Below are positions 8,762 through 16,576 of a stretch of DNA of 64,000 nucleotides, piece after piece (positions within the stretch are counted from its first letter, which is position 1; each line of letters starts with the position of its first letter). The notes under the pieces are model-generated. The model was given only the letters and a program-made list of their open reading frames with translations, searched no databases and was not told the DNA's origin. Source of the stretch: CAYMKL01 sp964390805 (lineage in GTDB: Bacteria > Chloroflexota > Anaerolineae > VGOG01). Location of the stretch: assembly GCA_964390805.1 (NCBI GenBank), contig CAYMKL010000013.1, forward strand, positions 1-64,000, written 5' to 3'. A program made the position numbers and the translations under genes.

Positions 8762-8878
8762 CTGTCATTGCGAGCGTAGCGAAGCAATCTCCCGCCCCCA
8801 ATTGCAGACAACGGAGGGGATTGCTTCGTCGCGGAGTTTACACTGAGCTCGTCGAAGTGCTCCTCGCAACGACACTCG
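8762..8878. repeat. REP-like palindromes in intergenic stretch 8512-8904
   Basis: The 393-bp stretch between the permease and binding-protein genes holds MITE copy B and, here, a GTCATTGCGAG...GAAGCAATC / GATTGCTTCGTCGC...GCAACGACAC palindromic repeat. Nested inside it is ACTGAGCTCGTCGAAGT, a member of the CTGAG-GTCGAAG repeat family seen elsewhere in the window. I see no gene and no clear promoter. Confidence 0.6.
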
Positions 8879-8904
8879 GCCCGGAACTTGGCATTGTCCG
8901 ACTA

Positions 8905-10566
8905 CTACTCGAGGACGAATGTGCCGTCCCACAAGAAGTAGACCTCAGACGAGCGCGGCTTGTACCCCTGCACCCGGGTGTTGATGGCCTCGAATGCGAC
9001 CGGTTCGTAGAGGTAGATGAAGGGCGGGTTCTCCTGCATGTATACCTGCAGCTCCTCGTACAACGCCTTCCGGTCCTCTCGATCTACCGTCGCCTTGATC
9101 GCGTTCAACAGGTCGGCTATCTCCTGATCGAACCAGGAGGAGTAGGACGCGTCCCAACCCATCAGAGCGCCTGTCAGTCGCCGGAAAGCTTCGCCGCCCA
9201 GTGCGGACCAACTGTCGCCGAAGAGCGGCGGCAGCTCCTTGTTGGCCTCCAGATCCCAGTAGTGGCCGGATTCCATGATCTCCAGGGTGACGTCAATACC
9301 CACCTCGCCCAGGTAGCCCACTATTGCCTCGCATACTTCCTCGAAGTGGGTGTAGGCGCCGGCTGGGCAGGCCATGTCCATCGAGAAGCCGTCCGTGTAG
9401 CCAGCGTCGGCCAGCAGTTGGCTGGCCTTGTCCGGATCGTAGCCAAAGGCCTCGACGTTGCCATAGCCCAGCTCGCCTGTGGCCACGTAGCCCGTGGCCG
9501 CCTTGGCAAAGCCATCGAACAGGGCGTCTATGATGGCGTCCACGTCCACGGCGTAGTTCATAGCCTGTCGGACTTTGGCGTCTTCGGTCGGCTGACCGAG
9601 GCCGGTGGTCAGGTTGTTGAAGGCGATGTACCAGATGCGGGTCTGGGGATACTTGATGACCTTCACGTCTTCCACACCCAGCAGGCTTTGCGCCTCTTCT
9701 GAGGTCAGGCGGGTGACGATGTCTACCTCGCCCGTCTGGATGGCGGCCACGCGGGTGGAGGACTCAGGGATCGGTCGGAAGATCAGGGTCTTGATCTTGG
9801 GTGCACCTCGCCAGTAGTCGAGATTGGCCTCCATGGTGATGTGGTCGCCCTTGACCCACTCGACGAACTTGTAGGGGCCGGTGCCGACGGGGTGCTCGTT
9901 GAAGCCCTCCTGGCCCACCTCTTTGAAGTACCCAGGAGGTATCATGGCCCAGGCGTCGAACACGATGCTCATGAAGAGCGCGTTGGTCTCCTCCGTGGTG
10001 ATCTTGACGGTGTACTCGTCAACTTTCTCGACTGAGTTGGCTTCCCGCCATTGATCGCCCCATTCAAAGTCGCCATCTACCACGCGCTGCCAGGAAAAGA
10101 CGACCGCATCGGCGTTGAAAGGCTCACCGTTGTGGAAGGTGACGCCTTGGCGCAAATGCAAGGTGTACTCCGTGCCGTCTTCGGACACCTCCCAGCTCTC
10201 GGCCAGGGCGGGCTCGATCTCGTTGTCATCGTTCAAAAAGATCAACGAGTCGTACATTTGCCAGGCAGTCGTGGAGGCCTGGCGTTCCGCAGCCTGCGGC
10301 AGGTCGAGGGAGTTGGGGAAGGTCGAGACGGCTCGCACCAGGGTGCCCTGTGGGCCGGTGGGCGTGGGCTCCACGAGTTTCTCCACCACCACCGTCTCCA
10401 CCACCGGCTTCTCGACGATCTTCTCCGTCTCCACTACGACCGTCTGCACCACTGGCTTCTCGACCACCACTTCTTTTTCGATGACCTCCGGCGCGGGAGG
10501 CGCGCAGGCGGTCAGGATCAGGGCCACTACGACCAACAGGCCCATAAACTGCATCCAGCGTTTCAT
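8905..10566 (-). CDS. Extracellular solute-binding lipoprotein, family 5 (peptide/nickel type)
   Basis: Substrate-binding component of the Opp/Dpp-type importer, 553 residues. The chosen ATG at 10566 is preceded by AAGGAG; an ATG nine codons upstream lacks a comparable site. A lipoprotein signal (VALILTACAPP) is followed by a low-complexity linker of repeated VVEKPVV-like units (about residues 25-65), a hallmark of Chloroflexota binding proteins, which tethers the domain outside the membrane. The mature part has family-5 features (LAESWEVSEDGTEYTLHLRQ, VTFHNGEPFNADAVVFSWQR, HPVGTGPYKF). It would be co-transcribed with the permeases if transcription crosses the repeat-filled gap. A GntR gene lies directly upstream on the same strand. 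The ligand is unknown. Confidence 0.93.
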   Translation of the reverse strand: MKRWMQFMGLLVVVALILTACAPPAPEVIEKEVVVEKPVVQTVVVETEKIVEKPVVETVVVEKLVEPTPTGPQGTLVRAVSTFPNSLDLPQAAERQASTTAWQMYDSLIFLNDDNEIEPALAESWEVSEDGTEYTLHLRQGVTFHNGEPFNADAVVFSWQRVVDGDFEWGDQWREANSVEKVDEYTVKITTEETNALFMSIVFDAWAMIPPGYFKEVGQEGFNEHPVGTGPYKFVEWVKGDHITMEANLDYWRGAPKIKTLIFRPIPESSTRVAAIQTGEVDIVTRLTSEEAQSLLGVEDVKVIKYPQTRIWYIAFNNLTTGLGQPTEDAKVRQAMNYAVDVDAIIDALFDGFAKAATGYVATGELGYGNVEAFGYDPDKASQLLADAGYTDGFSMDMACPAGAYTHFEEVCEAIVGYLGEVGIDVTLEIMESGHYWDLEANKELPPLFGDSWSALGGEAFRRLTGALMGWDASYSSWFDQEIADLLNAIKATVDREDRKALYEELQVYMQENPPFIYLYEPVAFEAINTRVQGYKPRSSEVYFLWDGTFVLE

Positions 10567-10648
10567 GATTCTCTTCTCCTTATCTTTTGGCATAGCTGTA
10601 CTTTGGATCCATTGAGACTCTCAGGATTCTCCCCTGGCACCACCTCCT

Positions 10649-11410
10649 TTACAATTCTAACGGAGCCATTTCAGTGACAAAGCGAAACCGGTCGCCACGA
10701 TAGAGATCTCTACCGTACTCGACCGGTTGATCGTCCTGGTCCAGGCCCAGCCGTCGCTCCATCATCAGGGGAGCGCCCGGCTTTACCCCCAGCAATTCGG
10801 CCTCGTATTCCGTGGCCACGACGGGCTCCAGGCTCTGTCGCGCCCGCACGACGGCGATACCGTATTCGGTTTCCATCACGTCGTAGACTGCGCGCTTCGA
10901 AAGATCGAAACGCTCAAGCCCAGGAAAGCGATGAGCCGGCACCGTGAGCGTTTCCAACATCATTGGCTCTTGGTTGAGCAACTGCAGCCGGCGCACAAAG
11001 TACACCGCTGCCGAGACGGGAAGTCCTAACTCTTGGGCCACACCAGCCTCGGCCCGCCGCTTTTCGAAAGTGATGACCCTGGCGCACGGCGCGTATCCCC
11101 GGCGTTTCATCCCCCGGTGAAAGGGTACCAGTTGATCCGCCTGCCGCTCGATCTTGGGGCTGGCAACGTGGGTGCCGCGTCCTCGCCGTCGAATCAGCAG
11201 GCCTTGTGTCTCCAGCAGTTGGAGCGCTCGGCGCAGCGTCATGCGGTTAACGCCCAGGGCCTCGCTCAATTCGCGCTCTGAGGGCAAGCGGTCGCCCGGC
11301 GATAGCTCGCCCGATTCGATCTGGTCGAGCAACCCCTCGGCAATCTGGATGTATAGAGGCACAGTTGTGGTGAAACGACTCAGTGGTTGATCAAATGGGT
11401 TAGTATTCAC
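10649..11410 (-). CDS. GntR-family transcriptional regulator, HutC subfamily
   Basis: DNA-binding regulator of 253 residues. The N-terminal winged helix (about residues 15-85, LPSERELSEALGVNRMTLRRAL) carries the helix-turn-helix. The C-terminal UTRA effector domain (about 100-245) is of the type that senses small metabolites. The start is GTG with GGAG 8 bases upstream. It lies immediately upstream of the importer operon on the same strand, so it likely regulates itself and the importer. A perfect palindrome in its upstream region is a good candidate operator. The effector is unknown; amino acids, aminosugars and amines are all seen in this subfamily. Confidence 0.9.
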   Translation of the reverse strand: MNTNPFDQPLSRFTTTVPLYIQIAEGLLDQIESGELSPGDRLPSERELSEALGVNRMTLRRALQLLETQGLLIRRRGRGTHVASPKIERQADQLVPFHRGMKRRGYAPCARVITFEKRRAEAGVAQELGLPVSAAVYFVRRLQLLNQEPMMLETLTVPAHRFPGLERFDLSKRAVYDVMETEYGIAVVRARQSLEPVVATEYEAELLGVKPGAPLMMERRLGLDQDDQPVEYGRDLYRGDRFRFVTEMAPLEL

Positions 11411-11504
11411 TGCAAGGCTCCGTGACTTGTGGCCCGTTACCTTGACTTCAGAGGCTTCGGCGTGAGCTCAGCCGAACGGTTGTGGTATGAGGTATTGAGG
11501 AGAG

Positions 11505-11541
11505 ATGGTATAATGGTATATACCATTCATATTAGATTATA
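11505..11541 (-). promoter_or_regulatory. Promoter and candidate operator of the GntR/importer operon
   Basis: On the minus strand a TATAAT hexamer (11541-11536) is followed by the perfect 14-bp palindrome ATGGTATATACCAT (11513-11526), placed where a repressor would block initiation. A half-site, ATGGTATA, lies directly beside it. HutC-type GntR proteins commonly bind palindromes with a GGTATATACC-like core, so binding by the product of the downstream gene is likely but inferred. Confidence 0.5.
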
Positions 11542-11608
11542 ACATGTCTGAGCGAGATTGTCAAATCGTACTACCCAGGCTCCCGCTGGACGCGGCCGTC
11601 CAGCGCTT

Positions 11609-11905
11609 TCAAAACGTCTGATGTTCTGTCCGGGCAATGATCTCGTCCTGCAATGCCTGGCTGAGGTCGCACAAGTAGTCGCTGTAGCCTGCCACGCGCA
11701 CGATGAGGCTGCGATATTGTTCTGGGCGAAATCGGTGTGCGTGCCGCTCTCCGCCGCCGTGACGCCCACTTTGGGCGGGGCGGGCTGGTCATCGTCGTTG
11801 ATCCCTGGGATGATGGGCACGCGCAGGACGATGTTCCCTCCCTGTTCCGCCAGCGCCCGCAGATTGCTCAAGATCAACTGGTTGGACGGAGAACCTCTTT
11901 ATATC
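11609..11905 (-). pseudogene. Relic of a glycyl radical enzyme and its activase
   Basis: Two fragments are fused. The upstream part (about 11905-11790, minus strand) encodes SNQLILSNLRALAEQGGN and VLRVPIIPGINDD, typical of the middle of glycyl-radical-enzyme activases of the PflA type. The downstream part (11722-11609), in another frame, encodes EQYRSLIVRVAGYSDYLCDL and ends in a natural stop after DEIIARTEHQTF. This is the C-terminal glycyl radical loop (RVAGYS) of a PFL-like enzyme. Both lack everything else, so neither can be functional. The C-terminus resembles the diol-dehydratase/choline-lyase/hydroxyproline-dehydratase group, but the exact member cannot be told. A past anaerobic choline or hydroxyproline route would fit the local theme. 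Confidence 0.75.
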
Positions 11906-11950
11906 AAGAATCACGCCTGTGGTCAAGACTGCTACCTATGACCCAGTTGG

Positions 11951-12844
11951 TCATTTGGTCGGCCGCGAAAACTGCAAGGCAAAGATGCCGGCCAACACCA
12001 GCCCCATCCCTACCAGTTGAGGCCCCTCGATGGTTTCACCGAGGAAGAGGTAGGCCAGCAGCGAGGCGATCCCCGGTTCAATGGTTGTGGCGACACTGGC
12101 CTTGCTGGCTTCGATGTACTTCATCGAGGCCATATACAGGGAATAGGACATCAAAGTTGGGACCCAGGCCAGGGCCAGAATGGTTATCCAGGCTCGCCAG
12201 GGATAGTTCGTGGACAGAATGGTCTGAGGCGAGCGCAGGATCAGCAAGAACAGAGCGCCAAAGCCAAAGCCGTAGCAGACCGTCGTCCAGGAGTCGTATC
12301 GCTGCAGGGCCTTTTTCCCGAACAGGCTGTAGATTGCCGCCGTCACTCCTGCTCCCAGTCCCCATAACACGCCCTTCAGGTTCAGCTTCAAGGCTGTGGG
12401 GTCGTAACCTTGAGCCACCAAGAAGCACCCGGCGAAGGTCAGCACCAGCACCAGCCCTTTGATCCAGTCCAGGCGCTCTCCCAACAACACGGTCGCAAAC
12501 AGGGTCACCAGGGCAGGGTAGGTGTATAGCAGAATGACGGCCGTCGTCACCGAAGTGAACTTGAGGGCGTAGAAGTAGGTGACATAAGTAAGAGTGACGC
12601 CCATCAGTCCGTACAGGAGGAAGAAGGGAATGTCCTGTCGGTGGATGCGCAGCAGGTGCGGGTTGACTATCGCCAGAATGATGGACAGGGTGGCGAAGGC
12701 GATGAGGGCTCGGAAGGTAACTACTGTCAGGGGATCGGCCTCGTAGGCGTACAGGAACTTGACCAAGACGCCCAGGGTGGCCCACACCGCGCCAGCCATC
12801 AAAGCTAGCAGATAGCCCCTGGTTTGTTCTCCTTTGGGAGGCAC
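11951..12844 (-). CDS. EamA/DMT-family membrane transporter
   Basis: Inner-membrane protein of 297 residues with ten predicted transmembrane segments in two EamA repeats (about 10-145 and 160-290). The first repeat contains FRALIAFATLSIILAI and the second ends in the family motif EPGIASLLAYLFLGETIEGP. The drug/metabolite transporter superfamily exports or exchanges amino acids, nucleotides and other small metabolites; the substrate cannot be inferred. It is monocistronic, and a MITE lies upstream of its start. It is only distantly like the two tandem EamA genes at 27059-28965. Confidence 0.88.
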   Translation of the reverse strand: MPPKGEQTRGYLLALMAGAVWATLGVLVKFLYAYEADPLTVVTFRALIAFATLSIILAIVNPHLLRIHRQDIPFFLLYGLMGVTLTYVTYFYALKFTSVTTAVILLYTYPALVTLFATVLLGERLDWIKGLVLVLTFAGCFLVAQGYDPTALKLNLKGVLWGLGAGVTAAIYSLFGKKALQRYDSWTTVCYGFGFGALFLLILRSPQTILSTNYPWRAWITILALAWVPTLMSYSLYMASMKYIEASKASVATTIEPGIASLLAYLFLGETIEGPQLVGMGLVLAGIFALQFSRPTK

Positions 12845-12919
12845 TGTTGATCTCGCTGATTTTTCGCTTGACAGGCTACTTGGCCTCCAGGCCGGCTCTC
12901 TGCTCTGCGTCGTTTACTC

Positions 12920-13034
12920 AGCGATTGAAATCGCCTCTAAAGGGCTTGCAGCCGAGCGTCCACCTACGTGGACGTGCCTGTCCACGCAGGTGGACAGGCA
13001 GCTTTAGCTCCTCAGGCGCGGTTCCAACCGTTAG
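12920..13034. mobile_element. 115-bp MITE-like element with AGCGATTGAAATCGC termini, copy 1
   Basis: A palindromic element with imperfect terminal inverted repeats, AGCGATTGAAATCGCC and GGCGCGGTTCCAACCGTTAGC, and an inner GTCCACCTACGTGGAC palindrome. Related copies lie at 38699-38906 and 38939-39080. Here it runs into the 3' end of the decayed mttB gene, whose last codons and stop are read from the element. Confidence 0.75.
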
Positions 13035-14466
13035 CTTGTCTTGTCTCGACAATTATTGCCTCAAGCCTGGCCTTCACTGCATCGGCTAGTGGCTTGGGAA
13101 CGTGGGTCTCCAGTATCTTTCTCACCTTCTCATTGGCCCAATCGCCCAGCGTCTTGCTGCCCTTCTCAGCCCAGACCTCGTGCGTATTGCGGTCAACCAG
13201 TTCGGGGAACCATCCCGCGCGGAAGTGCCGCAGCGTATGCTTGCTGGTGACGTATTCCCCGCCGGGGCCAACGGCATCTATCACGTCAAGTGCCAGTGTC
13301 TCTTTGTTCAGCGTCATCCCCTGCAGGATGAATCTAACCTCGCCCGCCAACTCATTCATGACCACTACTTGCTCAAAGCAGGACGTCGAGCCGTATTCCA
13401 CGTATCCCACGTCGTGGATGAGGTTTGCGCCACTCAGGCTGGACACCAGCATCGAAAGCGCGCCTTCCATGCTGGCCTGCTGGTCGAAAACCTTGGAGTC
13501 GGAGCATCCCGCTGTTCCGAAGGTCGGTAAGCCCTGGTAGTGTTGTAGTTGCGTCAATCCGATCTGGAACAACAAGAACTCTGGTGAGGCGTAGGACGCA
13601 ATCGTGGTTCTCATGTCCAAAGGTGTCGGACAGCCGGAGAACATGATGTAAGGGGTGCCTTCTTGCTTCAGTTGGGCCATCAAGAGGCCCGCCAGCATCT
13701 CGGCGTTGATCTACACCATCGCGCCAGGCAATGTCACGGGACCGGTGCCTCCAGCCGACGCGGTCGGCGCGATGATGTAGGGCAAGCCCTTCTCTGCCGT
13801 GTAGAGCAGGCTCTCGGTTGGATCGGGGGGGTATACCAGGGGTGAGATGGAGCAGCCAAGCAACACGGCAAAGGGGTTGCGGCGGAATGCCTCTGCGCCA
13901 CCGGCGATGGCCTCGCACATCTCTACGATGGTCTTCAGGTTCCGCGGCCCCCAGGTGGCGTACACGATGGGCTTGGTCGTGTTGCTCACCATGGCGTAAA
14001 ACTGGTGGATGTCGGCCACGGTCTCCGGAGCATCATGGGCCACGCTCATGCCCATGGCGAAATCCATGTTGGGCAAAGCGTCCACCAGCCTGGCAAAGTT
14101 GGCCACGTCTTTGAGCAGGGCTTCCCGCCTTTCGCCGCTGTAGGGATCAATAACGAAGATACAATCGCTGCCGGTGCCGAAATAAGACTTGTAGCCCTCC
14201 AGATACACCGCCGGATTGCCATCTCAGTCGCTGAGCACCACCCGCTTGGGCGCTACTCTTATGGCCCACTCGGTCAGATGCGACGGGATCCGCACCCGCT
14301 CACCATCCACCCAGCAGCCGGCTTCTTTGAGTAGCTCCACTGCCTCTGGAAACGCCACTCTTACCCCGGTGCGGCGAAGCACCTCCAGGCTGGCCAGGTG
14401 TATCTCTTCCAGTTGATCGTTCGAGAATACTTGCAGCGGAGCAATCTGGCGAGGTCTCTCTGTCAT
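13012..14466 (-). pseudogene. mttB-family methyltransferase gene with two in-frame stop codons
   Basis: From the ATG at 14466 the frame runs 485 codons with no frameshift and is homologous to the intact mttB genes in this window along its whole length (for example GYKSYFGTGSDC, PIVYATWGPRNL, TAGCSDSKVFDQQA, IHDVGYVEYG). It is interrupted by TGA at codon 81 (14226-14224), where the paralogues have Arg before DG, and by TAG at codon 252 (13713-13711), where all have Gln. Both are explained by single C-to-T changes (CGA to TGA, CAG to TAG). The C-terminus after LEAIIVETR is read from an inserted MITE. The amber codon is far from the pyrrolysine position (334 in the archaeal MttB), so recoding is unlikely. 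It is most likely a recent pseudogene. Confidence 0.85.
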
Positions 14467-14531
14467 TGGCGTTGTTCTCCCTGTTTTGTTTGGCGACGAT
14501 GCCTTGCGCTCTGGAACTTCGTAGCTTGGCT

Positions 14532-14581
14532 ATTGTATCACATTTTCCCGACTTGTCAAACTTCCATATTTGTGGTATAAT
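14532..14581. promoter_or_regulatory. Back-to-back divergent promoters
   Basis: On the plus strand, TTGTCA (14553-14558), 17 bp and TATAAT (14576-14581) drive the FCD regulator gene. On the minus strand, TTGACA (complement of 14554-14559), 16 bp and TACAAT (complement of 14532-14537) face the mttB pseudogene. The two -35 boxes share five base pairs, so the promoters should compete for polymerase. Both match the housekeeping sigma consensus closely. Confidence 0.7.
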
Positions 14582-14679
14582 GTTGATATTCCTCTAATAT
14601 CCCCAGTATATTCCAGAGCGGGATCATTTCCTTAGCTATATCGGAGAACCCTTTCAGAGATCGGTAAAGGGATAGCCTC

Positions 14680-15312
14680 TTGACTCTTAGCGACAAAGCC
14701 TATCATCTCATTAAACAAAAGATCATCACCTTGGAGTTGCCTCCCTCGTCCCTCATTGATGAACAGCGATTGACCGAGGATCTGGGCATTGGGCGCACTC
14801 CCATTCGCGAGGCCCTGCGTCAGTTGGCAGCGGAGAAGTTGGTGGTCGTTGTCCCCCGCCGGGGCACTTTCGTGGCCGAGATCGGTATCACCGATCTACA
14901 GCAGTTGTGGGAGGTGCGCTGGGAACTGGAAGGGTTAGCCGCTCGCTTGGCGGCCAAGCGGATAAATGAGGAGCATCTGGAGCAAATGAAGGCCCTATTC
15001 GACGATTTCGATCAGGTGGTGGGCAAGAGTGGCAGTAGGGCGTTCATGGCTATAGATGACCGCTTTCACCACTTGCTTTACCAGGCCACCAATAACAAGT
15101 TCTTGGAGGATGTTCTCGCCCGGCTGTACGCCCTGAGTGCGCGCCTGTGGTACGTGTCTCTGGACAGGCTTTCCCATCGGGTGGTGAGAGAGGCCATTAG
15201 GCAGCATGCTGAAGTCATCGAGGCTTTGGAAGAGAGAAACGCTGAAGATGCGGAACGTATCATAAAAGGGCACATCGCTACGTTTCAGGAGCAAATGCGG
15301 GCAGTCTTGTGA
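14680..15312 (+). CDS. GntR-family transcriptional regulator, FadR/FCD subfamily
   Basis: Regulator of 210 residues. The N-terminal winged helix (residues 5-75, LTEDLGIGRTPIREALRQLA) is followed by an all-helical FCD effector domain (about 80-205; metal-ligand-like residues in DDRFHHLLYQATNN and the final helices RQHAEVIEAL). Start is TTG with AAAGGGA upstream; no ATG gives a better N-terminus. It is divergent from the mttB pseudogene and lies upstream of the riboswitch operon in the same direction. It probably controls one or both; FCD regulators usually respond to organic acids or amino-acid-like ligands. The control is inferred from position. Confidence 0.88.
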   Translation: MTLSDKAYHLIKQKIITLELPPSSLIDEQRLTEDLGIGRTPIREALRQLAAEKLVVVVPRRGTFVAEIGITDLQQLWEVRWELEGLAARLAAKRINEEHLEQMKALFDDFDQVVGKSGSRAFMAIDDRFHHLLYQATNNKFLEDVLARLYALSARLWYVSLDRLSHRVVREAIRQHAEVIEALEERNAEDAERIIKGHIATFQEQMRAVL

Positions 15313-15353
15313 CAGTAGTGGCCATAGGCTGCTTTTTGGGTCTGTCCAAAGAG

Positions 15354-15429
15354 TGTGCAATTTGCACATTTGCTTCGCCTCAGATTTGTGCATTTCGCCG
15401 TTTACAAGATTCTGTCTACATGATATACT
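15354..15429 (+). promoter_or_regulatory. Promoter of the riboswitch operon with upstream palindrome
   Basis: TTTACA (15401-15406), a 17-bp spacer and TATACT (15424-15429) form a good promoter ahead of the cobalamin riboswitch. A perfect interrupted palindrome TGTGCAATTTGCACA (15354-15368), with a partial second site TTTGTGCATTT near 15385, lies 30-50 bp upstream of the -35 box. This is where an activator could bind. Its partner is unknown; the FCD regulator encoded directly upstream is a candidate. Confidence 0.55.
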
Positions 15430-15486
15430 TAATATCACCGCTTTCATTGCCGTGCTCCTGACAAGAACGAACAGCACAGATAACTG

Positions 15487-15652
15487 AGTGGCAAAGGTGG
15501 TCCCTTTCAGGGACTCAAAAAGGGGAAGACCGGTGCGAGCCCGGCGCTGTCCCGCAACTGTGAAGTTTGGTCGGATGGTCACGTAGTCGTGCGGTCAAGT
15601 GGTCGTGTAGTTGTAGACCATCAGGCTAAGGAAGCCAGAGCACCTACCTTTG
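15487..15652 (+). ncRNA. Cobalamin (B12) riboswitch
   Basis: The leader contains the conserved cobalamin-riboswitch blocks in order: GGGGAAGACCGGTGCGAGCC (near 15522-15541), then the B12-box core GCTGTCCCGCAACTGTGAAG (15545-15564), a variable stem, and GGAAGCCAGAGCACCTACC (about 15630-15648). It lies about 60 bp downstream of a promoter and 200 bp ahead of the Liv-type binding-protein gene, with a strong hairpin between. By family precedent, cobalamin binding lowers expression of the downstream genes. Here these are an amine/amino-acid-type importer and B12-dependent methyltransferases rather than cobalamin synthesis genes. The outer limits are approximate. Confidence 0.88.
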
Positions 15653-15680
15653 TCATGGGATCGAGCACTTCCGAGGAGAG

Positions 15681-15715
15681 GGAGCAGATCACCTTGTGTG
15701 ATCTGCTCCTGCGTT
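15681..15715 (+). terminator. Hairpin in riboswitch expression platform
   Basis: A perfect 12-bp stem, GGAGCAGATCAC (15681-15692) and GTGATCTGCTCC (15698-15709), closes a 5-nt loop and is followed by TGCGTTTAT. The U-tract is weak, so it may be a poor intrinsic terminator or a pausing/sequestering hairpin. Its position directly after the aptamer suggests it is the regulated element. Confidence 0.55.
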
Positions 15716-15852
15716 TATACAAGCTAGATGATTGCGAGGGTAGAAAGGATCGTCGAAGGCTCAACCACGAAAGGAGGTGGTTGTCGAATCACAATCGTTC
15801 CACTGAGAAGTCTGACGTACAAACACTACACATAAAGCAGAAGGAGGATAAG

Positions 15853-16461
15853 ATGAGTAAGACAAGTCGTAGCCTGTCGGTTTTGATGGTCGTTGCAGCG
15901 GTGATTTTCGCCCTTGCTGGCTGTCAACCCGCCGCGACGCCGACACCTGAGCCAACGAAGCCCCCAGAGGTCGCTCCAACGAAGCCTCCAGAGGTTAAGG
16001 AGGAAGTCTTCAAGTTGGGCGTGATGGGGCCATTCAGCGGGCCCNNNNNNNNNNNNNNNNNNNNNNNNNNNNNNNNNNNNNNNNNNNNNNNNNNNNNNNN
16101 NNNNNNNNNNNNNNNNNNNNNNNNNNNNNNNNNNNNNNNNNNNNCTAGCACTTCGGCGGCTGGATTGTGTCACGACTACGCCAACATGTTCATCGCGATT
16201 GCTCAGCAGGCTTACCAGGACGCAGGCGAGCTAAGCAGCGAGGCCCTGGCCGACTTCGCCAAGAACAAGCTACAGACAGGCGAGTGGAGCTACGCCGACG
16301 GCATGATCATGGGAGAATACAAGTTCACGCCGGAGACGAACCCCGACCCGGTCGTTGGCGAAGGCTACTTCATCTTCCCCGTGCTGCAGTACTTCGACGG
16401 CGAGGGCAAGATCATCTTCCCGCCTGAGTGGGCTGAGCAGGAACTGCAGCCCAAGCAATAG
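15853..16461 (+). CDS. Liv-type (HAAT) solute-binding lipoprotein, interrupted by assembly gap
   Basis: Substrate-binding component of a branched-chain-amino-acid-type importer. The ATG at 15853 follows AAGGAGG; upstream codons in frame belong to the riboswitch leader. Residues 1-24 are a lipoprotein signal ending in ALAGCQP, followed by a short Pro/Thr linker and the start of the mature domain (VFKLGVMGPFSGP). A 100-N gap then replaces the middle. The C-terminal 105 residues (DYANMFIAIAQQAYQDAG, and YFIFPVLQYFDGEGKIIFPP) match the end of HAAT binding proteins. Family members have about 400 residues, so several hundred bases are probably missing and the frame across the gap is arbitrary. The ligand is unknown; location suggests a methylated amine or amino acid. 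Confidence 0.82.
   Translation: MSKTSRSLSVLMVVAAVIFALAGCQPAATPTPEPTKPPEVAPTKPPEVKEEVFKLGVMGPFSGPXXXXXXXXXXXXXXXXXXXXXXXXXXXXXXXXXXSTSAAGLCHDYANMFIAIAQQAYQDAGELSSEALADFAKNKLQTGEWSYADGMIMGEYKFTPETNPDPVVGEGYFIFPVLQYFDGEGKIIFPPEWAEQELQPKQ
16045..16144. other. Assembly gap (100 N)
   Basis: Exactly 100 N, the usual placeholder for a gap of unknown size. It lies inside the binding-protein gene; comparison with normal family length suggests the true gap is well over 100 bp. Confidence 0.95.
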
Positions 16462-16576
16462 GGGGGATCCCCCAATCAGCGGGGCAAATACGTTATGCGG
16501 GGGTGGCGGGCGCCACTAGAGTGCCGCCACCCCCCATTGCGCTTGTACTCACCTGCAAGGGAGGTAATTGTAGCCT

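Noticed and set aside
8512..8904. A separate gene between the binding protein and the permeases
   Set aside because: The stretch consists of the inverted 131-bp element and REP-like repeats; no frame with start signal or protein features was found.
13711..13713. In-frame TAG in an mttB gene as a pyrrolysine codon
   Set aside because: The position (codon 252) is far from the known pyrrolysine site, all paralogues here have Gln (CAG) at it, and the same gene also has an in-frame TGA. Nonsense mutation is simpler; no pyl genes are in the window.
16045..16144. Binding-protein frame appearing continuous through the N run
   Set aside because: N codons carry no information and the gap size is unknown; continuity is an artefact of the placeholder length.
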